From Dissophora ornata (Eukaryota > Mortierellomycota > Mortierellomycetes > Mortierellales > Mortierellaceae): a stretch of DNA of 57,497 nt. Under the pieces are notes generated by a model. The model had not been told where the DNA came from and did not search any database. It saw nothing but the letters and a program-made list of their open reading frames with translations. Below, piece after piece: positions 1-12,600 of this stretch. The position numbers were made by a program, and so were the translations under genes. Numbering within the stretch: position 1 is the first letter of the stretch; every line of letters starts with the position of its first letter. The stretch covers positions 1 through 57,497 of the forward strand of contig MU616678.1 in the NCBI GenBank assembly GCA_025201705.1, written 5' to 3'.

Positions 1-1196
1 TGTTGCTAGATACAAGTTAGTTGCAAGTTCTGTCCAGATGGATCCCGCACCCTCCCTCCTCCTCCTCCTCTTCTTCTTTCCATCTTTTTTTTTCCTCTTT
101 GCCCTACCTACCACCTCAAACAACTGCATATCCACAGCAATTACGCTGCTATTGCTATATATTTTTTTTTTACCCCTCTGCGAGTACTGGCGGGTTAACA
201 GAATTGGCATATAACACATGTAACATTTACTTGACGTCGTTCAAAATACGTAGATATATACCCAAGCCAATGTATTTTGTGTGTGTGCTTTGTGTGTGTG
301 TTTTGTGTGTGTGTGTGTGTGTATTTCGTTTATTGTGTGTACATTCTGTACATTCATTCACATTTTTAGCGCTGCAATTACAGGCACAAAAAGAAGGTAT
401 ATTGAGTAGGGGTTCCAGATACATTTGCACGCAGGGCATCATATGACCCCTCTTTCGATATTTTTCCGCAACATCTTTGTTTTTTATTGCAACGCCCCGC
501 GATCAAATAGGATCCATGGGATCGGGTTTGCAAAGGGCAAATGGCAAGGCAAACAGCAGACAGCAGCGGACGACCCTATCAGCCCTTCCCGTTCAATACC
601 CGAACAGCCCATATCGGGCAAAGTTCACCTGAAAGGTTAATATATAAAAAAAAAATGAGAAACAGTGCATGTTGGTTGGGATGGAGGAGTGCAATAGAAC
701 TGAAACATATCGAACATGCAATCTTTTGGCTCGGATGCTTTCTACGGACAACGGAAAAACGGATATGTCAAAAAAAACAAAACATCGGCTCTCGATTTAT
801 ATTTTCGCGTTTTTTCACCCAGGGTACAAAATTTTGGCTCACAGACTACTCAGATCCACTCCACAAACAACTACAACAACATACAGCATACAACAACAAC
901 AACATCATCATCATCATCATCAACAGCTGAAAATGTGTCTTCATCAACAAACAGCTGAAAAACGTGTCTTTTTTGGCAACGACGGGTTTTTGGATTTTGT
1001 GAAGGACATCTTTATTTCAATAAACACAATACGGAATAAAATTCATCCAACACATTTCTCTCTCAGACCCCATCCAAGTTTTTTTAAAAAAAAAAAAAGG
1101 TGTGTAGTTTTTTTTCTTCCCCATCCTGAGAAAATGGGGGGGCAGGGGCTGTGGGTGGGGGGTGTGTTTTTTTTTACGTGTCCCTGTCGTCGCTGC
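1..1196. other. gene-free, low-complexity stretch downstream of RPS10
   Basis: I see no convincing coding region here. The stretch holds pyrimidine-rich runs (about 50-115), a GT-rich microsatellite (278-322), a CAA/CAT triplet tract (about 880-930) and several A/T homopolymers. Open frames through it translate to simple-sequence peptides and match nothing I recognise. The right-hand part is probably RPS10 3' UTR. Confidence 0.6.
278..322. repeat. (GT)n microsatellite
   Basis: Imperfect GT dinucleotide tract interrupted by CTT and TTT, visible directly in the sequence. It lies in non-coding DNA. Confidence 0.9.
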
Positions 1197-2657
1197 TTAT
1201 TCCTGAGCAGGACGGCCGCGGCCCAAACCAGAGCGGAACTCGGGCTTGTAGTCACCGGAGGCACCCTCCTTCTTCTCACCGTCGTCACGGCGGCGGTAAT
1301 CCTCGCGGTCACCACGGGGGCGGTAAGCACCCTCGGGACGCTCTATTATCGTAGTAGTAGTAGAATATGTAGCAACAGGAGGTCAGTAACAGATTCAATT
1401 GCTCTCTTATGGAGCTCTATTTGGGATAGCACATTCGCCACTTTGATAATTTCTCCTCCTCCTCCTTGATCAAACGCACTGACAGTTTCAACCCAATTAA
1501 GATTTCCACGTTTTGCCATATAAAAAAAAAAATTGATTATATCCATTTGCTTTGCGACATGCAAAAGCCCTATTGAATATTATCTCCGCATTCTCCGCTT
1601 GTCCAACTGAGTGCTTTCTCGCTGCCCAAGGGCGAGATGGCGAGAAGGCGTACAAAAAGAATTTCTTTTCTTCTTTGATGCCGTAATCCAATACATTGTG
1701 CTGCTGTCCGAGCACGCGCGCTTGTCAAATTGTCAATATTGCCAATATTTTCGCCACAGCCATAATTGCTGAAGCCCTTCTTTGCTCCTTGTTCTCCTTG
1801 TTAAAATTTACTCTTCAAAACCTCCTGTCCAGACCTTAAGCGACCGTAAAAAAAGTTCCCGTTCCAGTTGAGCTTGTTGCAATAAAAACAAGCCTCTGTT
1901 GCTGTTGCTTTTCCCCCTTTCCTTCCCTCTCCCCCCTCTCTCTTTCCCTCTCCCCTCAGCCCAAAATAATAATAATAATAATAATAAAGACAAAGAAAAC
2001 ATTAGAGTCAAAAAAAAAAAACGCATATTTACCAGCACGGCGGGGAGCCGAGGGGCGAGCGGTCTTCTTGAAGGTGGCGGGGAAGATCTCGGAAGGCAAG
2101 TGAAGGTACTCGCGCAAGTACTCAATACCGGCATCGGTCAGAGTGTAGTAGTAGTACTGCCACGAGAACTGGGTCTTGACGTACTGCTTCGAGTCCAAGG
2201 ACTGAAGAGCCTTGATGACCTGCAGGTTGGGGACATCAATCTCGTCGTGCTTGGGAGCGTTGAAGTCCTTCTTGGCGACCAAGACACCGTCTGATTATGT
2301 TTTTGATGATTTCCATGATTTTGTGATTGTGTAGGTGCGATCCCGTTAGTTATAAGGTGTTGTAAAAGACAGGTATGAAATTCAAGGTCGATTGACGTGA
2401 TTCAGAGGTTGATTTGATTGTCGTGTTGGGGGAATCCAGATCAGGGTCGGGTGATAATAGAACGATTAAAAGATCTGTTAGCAAAAAGTTGGACAATCCA
2501 GGATCAAAGGTTCCGCATGAGGTCTTTCTTTCCAAAAAAAAAAAAAAACGCCTCCATGTAGACTCCATGCTCTGTCCATGAATGCAATCCGTTGTTGATG
2601 CGCACCTTTGAAGAGGGCCTCGTAGATAAGCTTGCGGTTCTGCTTGGGGATAAGCAT
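1197..2657 (-). CDS. RPS10: 40S ribosomal protein S10 (eS10)
   Basis: Structural protein of the small cytosolic ribosomal subunit. Three coding exons join in frame: 2657-2606, 2290-2033 and 1342-1197, giving 151 residues. The N-terminus [17 protein letters not shown], the stretch [13 protein letters not shown], and [19 protein letters not shown] match the eS10 winged-helix core. The tail is Arg/Gly/Asp rich and ends [13 protein letters not shown], as in other eS10 proteins. Both introns are GT-AG; the second (1343-2032) is unusually long for this window and full of A/T and pyrimidine runs. The gene is head-to-head with NFU1 across about 0.7 kb. The start at 2657 is the only one giving the family N-terminus. 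Confidence 0.95.
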
Positions 2658-3341
2658 GCTGTATTATCTGTTTGAACGATGTAGACAGAGAGGAGAGGAG
2701 AGAGTATGCGAGTTAGGACAAAAAGGCGCTTGAGATGTGCTTTATCCTGATGCGGTTGTTGATGTGATCCTCATCTCGCGCCCTTTTCTGCTTTTTTACA
2801 TCTCGTATTTTCCATGTCGTCCAGATTGGAGGTCATCAGATGTTGCGTTCATCCTAGATCTCTATGATTCCCTAGCATATCCTTCCAGAGGCTCTCTCTC
2901 TCTCCAGATGATCTATGGATGACAGGTTGTGGTTCTGGATATGTGGGTATCGATGGTTTGTCGCAGCGATGTGGTGATCGATGGATGGCGACAATGGTAG
3001 AGTGCATCCATGGTCCCCTCCTCTCTGGACAGTGTGTCGCCCCCTAGCTGTTCCCCCTCCGATATGATTTTTTGCAGTCACTGGGCCGAATGCCATCAAA
3101 CGTTCCACTCAAAAATTCGCACCTGTTGAAAAGAGAGCGAAGCACACGGCCCACGGCCCACCTGCGATTATAAGATCGACCGCTGCATTTCACCTCCAAT
3201 CTGCAGGGCCCTTAATCACACCAACGAGACTTGCAGGCTGCAACTCACAGACTGGAACACGGAACCTGATTCACGGACCCAATCAGACCCCCCATTTATT
3301 ACTTCCCCTCTCATCATTGCCCCCTCTCCACATAGCAAGCA
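2658..3341. promoter_or_regulatory. divergent promoter region RPS10 / NFU1
   Basis: A 684-base head-to-head intergenic region that must contain both upstream control regions. I see no coding frame. Around 3160-3180 there is a TATAAG-like string on the + strand, and short purine/pyrimidine repeats lie near 2690 and 2895. A non-coding 5' exon of RPS10 may also lie here. No specific transcription factor site can be called with confidence. Confidence 0.4.
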
Positions 3342-4321
3342 ATGTTCCGAATCCTGCCCCTCCGCTCTAAAGCTCTTGCCACAGCCGTCTCAAGCGCCAC
3401 CAAGAGAACGCTCTTGACCGCTGCTGTTTCTACCCCGAGAAAGACCCTCGGCAGCAACTCCGCAGCATGGTCTGTCATGCAGCACCAGTTGCCCTCCAGG
3501 GCCGTCAAGGCCAACATGTTTGCTGTTCAACAAGGTAAAGAAAAAGAGCACTCTCTATCTAGGCACCCATGGCACTCTTTTTTTTTATTCGACCGAACGA
3601 CCAAGAGCGACACCAGGACAAAAAGGACACTAGAATTCTCACGCCTGTTTTTTTTTTTTTTGCACTGTTTACTATTTTAGTCCGCACCATGTTTATTCAA
3701 ACCGATACAACACCCAACCAAGACTCTCTCAAGTTCATTCCAGGAGTCGCCGTCATGACTGATTCCTCCACCGCCGAGTTTCTGGATGCTCGTAATGCCA
3801 TGAACTCTCCCTTGGCCAAGAAACTTTTCCAGATCGATGGTGTTCGGGGTGTATTCTTTGGTCCAGATTTTGTGACGATTACCAAGGATCAGGATGCGAT
3901 TTGGCAATTGATGAAACCCGATATTTATTCTGCCATCATGGATTTTTTTGCATCGGGTCAACCTATTATCTCGGAGGGAGCAGAGGGAGAAAATGTTCAC
4001 AACGATACGATGATCAATGAAGATGATAGTGAGACGGTACAGATGATCAAGGAATTGCTTGATACTCGTATTCGTCCCTCGATTCAGGATGATGGTGGAG
4101 ATATTGAGTACCGTGGATTCGAGGAGGGTATTGTGAAATTGAAGTTGAAGGGTGCTTGCCGAACCTGTGATAGTTCGACGGTGACGTTGAAGAATGGAAT
4201 TGAGAACATGTTGATGCATTACGTTCCTGAGGTCTCGGCGGTGGAACAGGTCTTTGATGCGGAGGAGGAAGTTGCACAGTTGGAGTTTGAGAAGTTGGAG
4301 AGACGCCTCATGAACCAGTAG
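3342..4321 (+). CDS. NFU1: NFU1, mitochondrial Fe-S cluster scaffold/carrier
   Basis: Late-acting carrier that delivers [4Fe-4S] clusters to mitochondrial enzymes such as lipoate synthase. Exon 1 (3342-3534) encodes a basic, Ser/Thr/Ala-rich presequence with almost no acidic residues, consistent with mitochondrial import. Exon 2 (3681-4321) opens with VRTMFIQTDTTPNQDSLKF, the NFU_N domain start, and contains SPLAKKLFQIDGVRGVFFGPDF and MIKELLDTRIRPSIQDDGGD of the C-terminal NifU-like domain. The cluster-binding CxxC is C224-R-T-C227. The product is 277 residues, close to the usual eukaryotic NFU1 length. The intron ends in a long T tract followed by TTTTAG. The 3' end faces UBE2W. Confidence 0.96.
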
Positions 4322-5016
4322 AAAACCCCGGGATCATGCAGAAAAAGAGTAGCATGCTGAAAATGCTCCTCCCCACTGTCGATTTCTTTCCTATATCTCT
4401 CTTCCTTTTCCCCTTCTACCTCTCACTCCATTGTATTGTACCACGCACGCTTTATATAAATAGAAAAAAATAGCTATTCGAGCTTAGCTTTTTTGTCAAG
4501 ACAACTTTTTTTTTACAACCCCCCAAAACATGAATCACATCGTATAACAAGGTTGCTCTCCTGGCGCATGTCCGTGAACCCTGCATATCTTTTGATCAAA
4601 TGCGGGGCAATTTACTCCGCAGTGGGTGGACACAAAGCCGTTTACGACTAACCATTATGAACAAAAGATGGGGGGGGGGTTTTTTTTTTTGGCTCCTTGT
4701 TTTTTATCTGGTGTAATAACCCGATCTATGCAAAAAATTGAAAAACCTATTCTCAAAACAAGGTCGAAGGACGGGCAGTCATCAAAAACCGACCGTAGTC
4801 ATAGAAAGAAGAGAAGAAATGTTCGGCATGTAATTTTTTTTTTTGGTCTTGTTATATTGGTAGAGTTGAGATTCTGATCCGAGGATAACATTTTCCGGCC
4901 CCCTTGCTTGTCCATCCCTGCAAATCACCCTGAGAGATATCCCTGTGAGACTGACTGACTGAGACTGACTGACTGATGTATGGGTGTGCCCCCATAGTAC
5001 ATTACGCGGTAGCCTT
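4322..5016. other. convergent 3' intergenic region NFU1 / UBE2W
   Basis: About 0.7 kb between two converging stop codons. It is A/T rich with homopolymer runs (for example around 4675-4690) and a TGACTGACTGA-type short repeat near 4950-4978. It presumably carries both 3' UTRs. No gene seen. Confidence 0.5.
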
Positions 5017-6262
5017 TTAAACAGTATCATCTATTTTGTACACATTCAGATCACCGTAAGAATCGGACCCAAGAATAGATTTCAACAAAAGAGAATTGTT
5101 CGCATTCTTTGTGGAAACAAAAAAATCTTTTACCATGGAATGCCCATGCAGTATGTTTGGGATTTGCTCTGGCGGTTTTCACATATGTGGCATTGTCTGG
5201 GGGTCGCTCTTTGCTTGTGCAACTCGACAACATCGACTGAAGCGAGAGGCATATCGAGGCTACAGTCTGCACAGGACTCCAATGGTTGTAAAGCACGTCC
5301 AGGCAGATATGACCATTGCTGTAGATCTAATGTTTTTGTTTCCAAGTTGGAGGAGAGAGAGAGAGAGAGAGAGTGGGCAAGGATATCAGCAATATATCTC
5401 CCAATTGATCCATGTCGTCCAGATCTGAAGCTGATATTTCATTGCACTTCGTTTCCCTTCCGCTCTAGTTACATGGGGGTGGATAGGCACATTGTCGCCG
5501 ACAAAGAGGACCTGAGGGGATTCTAGTGGATAGTTTGGTCCAAAGTTGAACTGGAATCCAGAGAAGGGGGGGAAAAAAAAAACAGGCGCAGGTAAAAAAA
5601 TAAGGTGTTACAAGGTTAGTGAGTCGTTGCTCTCCTGTCTCTACAGCTGCTCAATACGCGCGGCTCCGGCTTTTTTCCTTGCTTCACAATTTTCTCACTT
5701 CACCTCGAGCTGAAACTTTTCGCCCTGGAGGAACAGAGATGATACACGTGATCCATGCATAGAAGAAAGAAAAAAGAGGGGATGCGTGAGCGGTCTCAGT
5801 TTGCAAAAAAGAAAATACATTCTCCCTCGACAACAAAGCGTAACACGCGGTTCGAGCGGACAGAAGGACAGAAGAACTACCTCATAGAGCGTTCCTGGTG
5901 CTCCATCAAGACCCAGCTTCCAACTATGTCCCGTTTCGCGAATAAGACAGGAAAAAAAAAAAAAAAAAAAGGACCAGGTCAGTTGGGCCATAGGCATTTA
6001 CGCCAACCTTTGGTGATACATGATGGCTAACTCCTTTACACTTTGAAGTCATTGGCGTCAATGATATCGACTCCTGCGGGCGGGTTCATGGCCAAATCTA
6101 GTGTGTGAGATAGTACAGAGGGTTGGTGAGGGCGAGTCGGCAGTATAGTGCAATGTGGAGCAGGTATTCGCAGTCGACGGGACAAAAGTCAGCCCCCCTC
6201 CCTCAGGTTTATATACCTTTGAGTTCCTTGGAGAGGCGACGAGCAAACATTGGTTTTGCCAT
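5017..6262 (-). CDS. UBE2W: ubiquitin-conjugating enzyme E2 W
   Basis: E2 enzyme of the class that attaches ubiquitin to N-terminal amines of substrates. Seven exons join in frame: 6262-6217, 6097-6040, 5923-5881, 5724-5704, 5550-5473, 5326-5134 and 5030-5017, giving 150 residues, almost the same length as human UBE2W. Diagnostic stretches are GAPGTLYEGEKFQLE, then PIHPHIYSNGHICLDVLYNHW with catalytic Cys90, then ICLSLQSMLSSCTSKERPP, and the C-terminus DDTV. The fourth exon is only 21 bases and the final coding exon only 14. A GA repeat (about 5350-5372) lies in the intron before the catalytic exon. The gene is convergent with NFU1 and divergent from the ERT1-like gene. Confidence 0.95.
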
Positions 6263-7153
6263 GTCTGCAAGGAGAGGGGAAATGGGAGCCGGAGAAGGGG
6301 GGGGGGGTGTGTAGCGGGAGCAGTCTAGGGGTGGAGCGAGCGAATGCAGAGGCGAATGCAGAAGCGAATGCAGAGGCGAATGCGCAATGTGGACAAGAAT
6401 GAATGGATCGAAGAAAGATAATCGCAGTGGCGCCTCCGCAACCAGAAGGGTAGAGTAGAGCGAACAAAGGGCGAGGCTGTCCCGTCCAGACGTGACTTTC
6501 TTTTCTTGTGCGCAGGCTGTGTGCATCGAATCAAGCACAGGCAAAAGTGGGCCCATGTGCCCAAAGCGATACATGTCTCCCATGCATGCCTGTCGCCGTG
6601 CCTTCCGTGCTGGGGGAAGATGCCCCTGCTGGGACCAACAGCCTGCACATGCACACACTGCTCCAGGTCTAGCTCGGCACATCGCAGACAGCACCAGCTC
6701 GCTGCCAGACCCCGGTGGCCAGCCCATACCGCCGATCTGGCCACAGAACATGCGATCTGGGCTCTCCCGTTCTAGACTGAACCACACACGATCTTTTCTG
6801 TCTGTCCGCACCCTGGGATCAGTGAGTAAAAGCAAATCCATCCCACGCCCAGTATGCGACACCGCGCTGGATGTCAGCCGAGTGCCTGTGCGAGAAAGGG
6901 ACGTTTAATATTTTTAAAATTCACTGTAATTTTTGCGATTCTACTCCTCTCTCTCTTTCTCTCTCTCTTTCTCTCCTCTTTCTCTCCTCTTTCTCCTTTC
7001 TCCACTTTGTGCATCCATCTCCATTCCCCAAAACTAGCAGAGCAGGACCCATCGCCAGGACTGGATCCATCATATAAATCAACCACCCCCCCATTCAATC
7101 GATTGTCGACCCTCAACCTGAAATCAACCTTTGGCATCGAAATCTTTTAGACC
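6263..7153. promoter_or_regulatory. divergent promoter region UBE2W / ERT1-like
   Basis: About 0.9 kb between two divergent starts. It contains a 12-base tandem repeat (6340-6385), a G run near 6296-6308, and a long CT-rich tract (about 6943-7005) just before the ERT1-like start, as often seen before fungal transcription starts. The open frames across it are shadows without recognisable domains. Confidence 0.45.
6340..6385. repeat. 12-bp tandem repeat GCGAATGCAGAG, nearly four copies
   Basis: Three full copies and a partial fourth copy of a 12-base unit ending in AG or AA. It sits about 80 bases upstream of the UBE2W start codon, in its promoter or 5' UTR. Confidence 0.9.
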
Positions 7154-9413
7154 ATGAATCATTCATCAGAGTCTGGAGGGGAGGGCAGCAGTAACAGCGG
7201 CAAGAACAACGGCAACGACACCATCGACGACAATAACAACAACACTGATAACAACAACAATGACGCACAGGACAATGCAGGGAAGACACAGCAACAGTTG
7301 GACGACGAGGCTGCTGCAGAAGCCAAGAAGAAGAGAGCTGGCCCCAAGCGAAGAAAAGTGACTCATGGTAATTTGCTTTTTTTTTATTATCCCCCCCTTC
7401 GTCCTCGGAGTTGGTTCTCGTTGGCCCTTCGCCCGCTTTGCCTTAATGGCAACCTGGCTGGCGCTGTCACATACATGGACATGGGACAATTACAAAGGAC
7501 TCGGGACCTGAAGGAGACAGCTTGGTTGCAATCCAGTTACCCCCGAGTTCTACTCCAATTCCACTGTCCCTGACTCAACGTCAACCCTGCACCGCCGTTG
7601 CCGTTGCTGCTGCAACGAAGGAAAACTATACTGATACTTTATTTCTTCAAACAGCATGTGTCTACTGTCGGCGATCCCATATGACCTGCGACGATGGTAT
7701 GGAAAGCTTGATCATTGTCTTTATTTGAAATCTCCTGAGAAACAAAATATTATTTTGGCTCAATCGCTTAACTCCATTTGAATTAACCGAAAATAAAATA
7801 TAAAATATATATATTAGGTCGGCCGTGTCAGCGTTGCATCAAGAGAAATATTGGACATCTCTGTCATGATGAGCCCAAGCCTTCAGCAACAGGAGCAGTG
7901 TCATCGAATCAGCAACCAGCTAGTACCAGCCCTAGCACCGCAGGGACTCCAGCGCCAAGCTCCGGACACTCGCGATCTCCTGATGGTAGGGGAGTCTCAA
8001 TTTTTAAAAAAAAGCAACAACTTTGTTGAGCCGACAGATATTTTTTTTTCTTACTTGACATGAGGATGCTAATCACACGCGCTTCTCCCTCCCCCTCTCT
8101 TTCTCCTTTCTCTTCTGTAAACCAAACAGCACGAAGGGCTTCACAGCAGCAACCACAGATGCAGGCTCAGCAGCAATTTAGCCAACAACAACAACAGCAG
8201 TTGGCGCAGGGCCTACAGATGCAAAGCAACAACCTGATGCAGCAGCAACTCTATGCATATAACAACCCATTGGCAGCACTGCCAGTGACGCCTCTGACGT
8301 TTGCGAGTGAACACATGGGAAACGAGTTTACGGTTATCAGTGACTTTTTGGAGAGTTTGGGAGGAGACCATCACAATGTGTTTGCGGACGCCTCGAATAT
8401 TCCGGTCAACACGACAGAAAAGTTCTTCTTGACGGCTGCAGATCCGAGCGATGGTACAAATGAGGATCGGTTGACACAGGTGATCAACGCCAAGTTTGAG
8501 GCTGGGTTCTTGAAGCCCTATAATTATGTCAATGGATATTCGCGCCTGCAAAAGTATATGGACAGCAAGTAAGTGGAGAGAGAAAGAGCCTTACGGGATT
8601 TTGTCATTGACGGGATGAAAGAGAAAGAGAGAGAGATAGAGCACGCTATTAACTTCTTCGTTCTACAGTATGTCGAATATCAGCCGACAGAGGATATTGA
8701 ACGTGATGGGTACTTTCAGACCCGCGTTTCGAACAGTGGCTCAGTCACTGACGGATATTGATCTCGTTTTGGTGGAAGAAGCCTTTGAGCGCCTGTTGCT
8801 TGTAAGTGCCTCCAGAGTTTTTTTTTTTTTGTTTCTTTCTTTCCCCCGCGCTGATTTTGCCACCAATATCGATCCGAATGATTTGACAAATCTCTTTTTT
8901 TTTTCTCACGCTTTTCCTATCTCCAGGACTACGACCGAGTGTTTAGCTCCATGGGTATTCCGGCGTGTCTTTGGAGACGTACAGGAGAGATTTACAAGGG
9001 CAACAAGGAATTTGCGTCGCTTGTCAATGTTCCGCTGGAGATGCTCCGCGAGGGGCGTTTGTGTATATACGAACTGATGGCTGAGGAATCTGCTGTGAAT
9101 TATTGGGAGGTAAAAAAAGAAAGATACAGACACAGTTTACAATGGATATTACTTGCACAATTTTTTTTTTTTTTTTTGGGTTAATCCCTGTGCACATTTG
9201 CTAACGTTGTTTTCGTTTGGGAAAAAATAGAAATATGGAAACATCGCGTTCGATGCAGGGCAAAAGGCGGTGTTGACATCATGTTTACTCAAGAACCCTG
9301 ACCCTGACAGCCAGAATGTTATCTCGTGCTGCTTCTCGTTTACGATCAGGAGAGACAAATATAACATCCCGACTGTGATTGTTGGCAACTTCTTGCCCGT
9401 CTCTCTCGGTTAA
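7154..9413 (+). CDS. Zn2Cys6/PAS transcription factor, ERT1/acuK/RDS2 family
   Basis: Nuclear DNA-binding regulator. In ascomycetes this family controls gluconeogenesis and the switch to non-fermentable carbon; that role here is by family only. Eight exons join in frame: 7154-7367, 7655-7696, 7818-7985, 8130-8568, 8669-8801, 8927-9109 and 9231-9413 are seven that I place exactly and they total 453 residues with no gap, so I take seven as the full count. A Ser/Asn/Asp-rich start and basic KRAGPKRRKVTH precede a binuclear cluster with Cys73, 76, 83, 89, 92 and 101. A Gln-rich linker follows, then FLKPYNYVNGYSRLQKYMD and a C-terminal PAS-like domain (about 345-453, SSMGIPACLWRRTGEIYKGN). The cluster is split by two introns. 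Confidence 0.9.
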
Positions 9414-9636
9414 AAGGAAAACCCCCGGGAAGATGAAAGGAAGAAAAAAAAAGGGGGGATGCTGACCTTCTCCTTGTTGAGGATGAAGAGAAGCAAAACA
9501 ACAAATAATAATTAAAAAAAAAAAAAAAAAAAACGACAGTGTACTTTTATGACGATCGTGTCAAGAGCTATTACATGTTTACATTTTTATATTTGATTTG
9601 AAGCTTCCCCCAAGTTAAACTGACGACCCGCGCTTT

Positions 9637-12600
9637 TTAGATCTTCAAAAGCTGGTTGACCGCAATGCATATCTCACGCAAAACTTCATATCCGCCCTTT
9701 TTCGCAACCGGTCCCACGGCCTGCGAAACGTGCTCGTTGCTATTCAGAGAAGAAGAAGAAAAAAAATCACAGGCCACCAGTTAGACAGAAAAAAAAAAGA
9801 CACTACTCATTTTTCATGAACGTTCCTCTACACCAATTTCATATCGTTCATCTTTACCTGATATTTCCATAGACGACCTCCAGTCGCCACGTAAACGAAT
9901 TGGGTCCTGGAAAGCTCAAAAGATCGGTCAACGTAAACGTGAACCACAAATAAAACTTGACCGGCTCTGTCGAAGGCACCTCTCTCTCATTCTTGGTATT
10001 GCTACGATGGTGGCCGCCGTTCTTAACCCCATCCATGTCCGTATCTGCACCACCACCCCCTCCTCGATTTTGCGTACTCTTTCGCACGCCCTTGATCGGG
10101 CCCGTGAACCGTACTCGTATATCCAGCACCACAGTCGGCGTCGTTCCTGCGACCTGCCTCTGTGATGCGGTACCATTACTATTGTTGTTGTCACTCTCCA
10201 GCTCTTTAAGGTTCTCGGCAGATCCAGCCACCAAATCGACTACATGATGAGCCCTGACCAACTCCACATCCCGTCGAATCATACAAATCTTATTCCAGAA
10301 TTGACTGATATCGCTCAGAATCTTGCTGATCGTCGTACCAGCCTTGTATTTAGACGCGATCATTGTCGTATAATCGCGTAATAGACTCACGTACTGAATA
10401 GGGATAAAAAGAAGAAAAAATTGTTAGGAACAAAAGATCAGCATTGATCTTTTCCGCATGCGTTCCAATTTTGAAAATATGCTCGCTCACCTCTTTAATA
10501 TCCTTCCGCTTCTTCGGTGCAAGGGCTGTAATCGCCGAGATCCGCTGTCGATCCACCATCTCCTCGCTCTCAAATTCAGCTACCTGTACCGCATTCGGGT
10601 CCTCTCCAATCTTCTCAAATTCGATGGACACCTTTAACGTCCTGTCATACACAAACTCCAGTGGCCGACCTGGACCTGGCTGAAGTATAGCTGCAGCTGC
10701 CATGGATGAGGATGAGGATGTGGACAAGCTTGGTCGAAGAGGCTCCCAATGATGAGTGGCCTCGATGATGCTCAACATATCCTTGGCCCGACCCAGATCC
10801 TCCATCCGCACGTACTGATTGTCTTGAATCTTCTTTTCTGCTACAGCAATCCGCGACGTTTCATATTGTTCTGTCAACTTGAGTTTCTCTACCCTTGCCC
10901 TGAGCTCGGCCAGCTCCTTTGCTTTCTTGGCCTTGACAGACTCGTAATGTTCGATTTGTGCTCTAATAAGTGACAGAGTAGTTTGAACATGATTGAGTCA
11001 ATCGCCGATGTGAAGTTGGATCACCATTACCATATTTGATTTCAAAGAACGCCCTCGATTGATTTACCCTTGCTCTTCTGCTGCTTCTGCAAGACTGGCG
11101 AGCTGCTCCTTATCACATAACTCATAGCTGCGCTGACGGTCCGTTGCCTTGACCACTTGCAGCTTGAGCTCATCTCGCCTTGGTAGTACCTTTGTCCTCT
11201 CCCTTTCGAGGCTAGACCTAAGTGTGGCGAGGTTTGAAATGTCCTATAACATCCATTACAAACATTGCAATAACGAGAAGGAAAAAAAAAAAGAAAAAGA
11301 GGGGGAGGTTGTAAGAACGTATAGTTCGAAGAGAAATACATTTTGAGATTGATGTGCATTGAGAGCTTGCTACCTTTCCCAATTCAACAAGATGCTGCTC
11401 CTGCGTCTCCTGCTGCGCCTTCAGGACGTCTGTCTTCCATATGCTAAACGCCGCGTTCGTCTCAAGTTTGGAGTGGACCTTGATCATCTTGAACCGGTCC
11501 TTCATAAAATCCTTTGTATCCGTACTACTCTCCCGGAACTCACGAAAGTATTCTGGGTTCTTCTTGCTCACTTTCTTCTCCTGCTCATCTGCGAAGGCAC
11601 GACTGGCATCAATGGATTGCTTCAAGAGCCGGCAGGCTTCGCGGTAGGAATGGAACTCTGGTACGGATACCGCCATGGCCTTCACCAAGTCCGCACTACG
11701 GTACGTGGCTGTGGAACCATCGCCGCCAGCCCGGTGAGGAATGGTCCGGCGACGAGTGCTAGCGTTCAAGTGATCCAAGAATGATACTCCCACCAGACTC
11801 AGGAATTTACTAAGAGCGATTGGTGGCAACTAGACATCATTACAGCAGGGGGCAACCATGTTAGTAAATGTATTCCATATGAAAGTCCCGTAAAATGCGT
11901 CGTTCCCCGGGATTAGGGCTATACCTCCACGAAGGAATCATCACCTCCGCTTTCATCATGAGCTCCTTCTTCGACCTCTGACGACACCTCTTCCTGCCTA
12001 TTTTGACTCGTATCCACTTGCTGGTTATCAACAACTTGGCTCTCGACTAAATATTCGTCGACTATTACGGGAGACTCATTGAAAATGTCTAGCACAACGG
12101 CCAATATTGATACAGCAGTCGGTTAGTAACATGCAGTCCATTTGCCTTGGAGGGTCAATTGCTGAAGGTATGCAGTGCTACAGAAATGACATACCATTAC
12201 TAGAATTTTGGACTGAAGCAAGATTTAACTCGACTGCCCTATCCATGGTATCCTCTCGATCCTCGTATTGTCGATCCTGCAGCTCATCGCCGCTTCTGAA
12301 AAGTCTGTTATGAAAGTCGCCACTAGCCCGAGAGTATGAGCCCACAGAGTAGCGATAAATCCTCTTGGCCAGGCTGCTAGTTTCAGGACTCACATGGGAA
12401 GCACGGAAAACTAACCATAACCGTCAGTCAACTCTCCAACAGTTTCTGTAGTTACATGCGAAAGACTCTCCCCGTTGTTCGGCATTGCAAGTACCTGGCT
12501 CAGACGGTGCTGAAGTCTCCAGGGTCTGAAGTTGCTTTTCCAGTACTTCAGGAAAGATGTTGAGCCGCGCCTTTACAGTGGGCGTAAAACGTCCAGGAGT

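Noticed and set aside
3677..4219. Minus-strand 180-codon open frame over NFU1
   Set aside because: Shadow of the NFU1 exon; the plus-strand protein is clear, including its CxxC.
6209..6862. Minus-strand 217-codon frame that runs into UBE2W exon 1
   Set aside because: Only its last codons (MAKPMFARRLSKELK) are E2 W; the upstream part is promoter and low-complexity repeat sequence.
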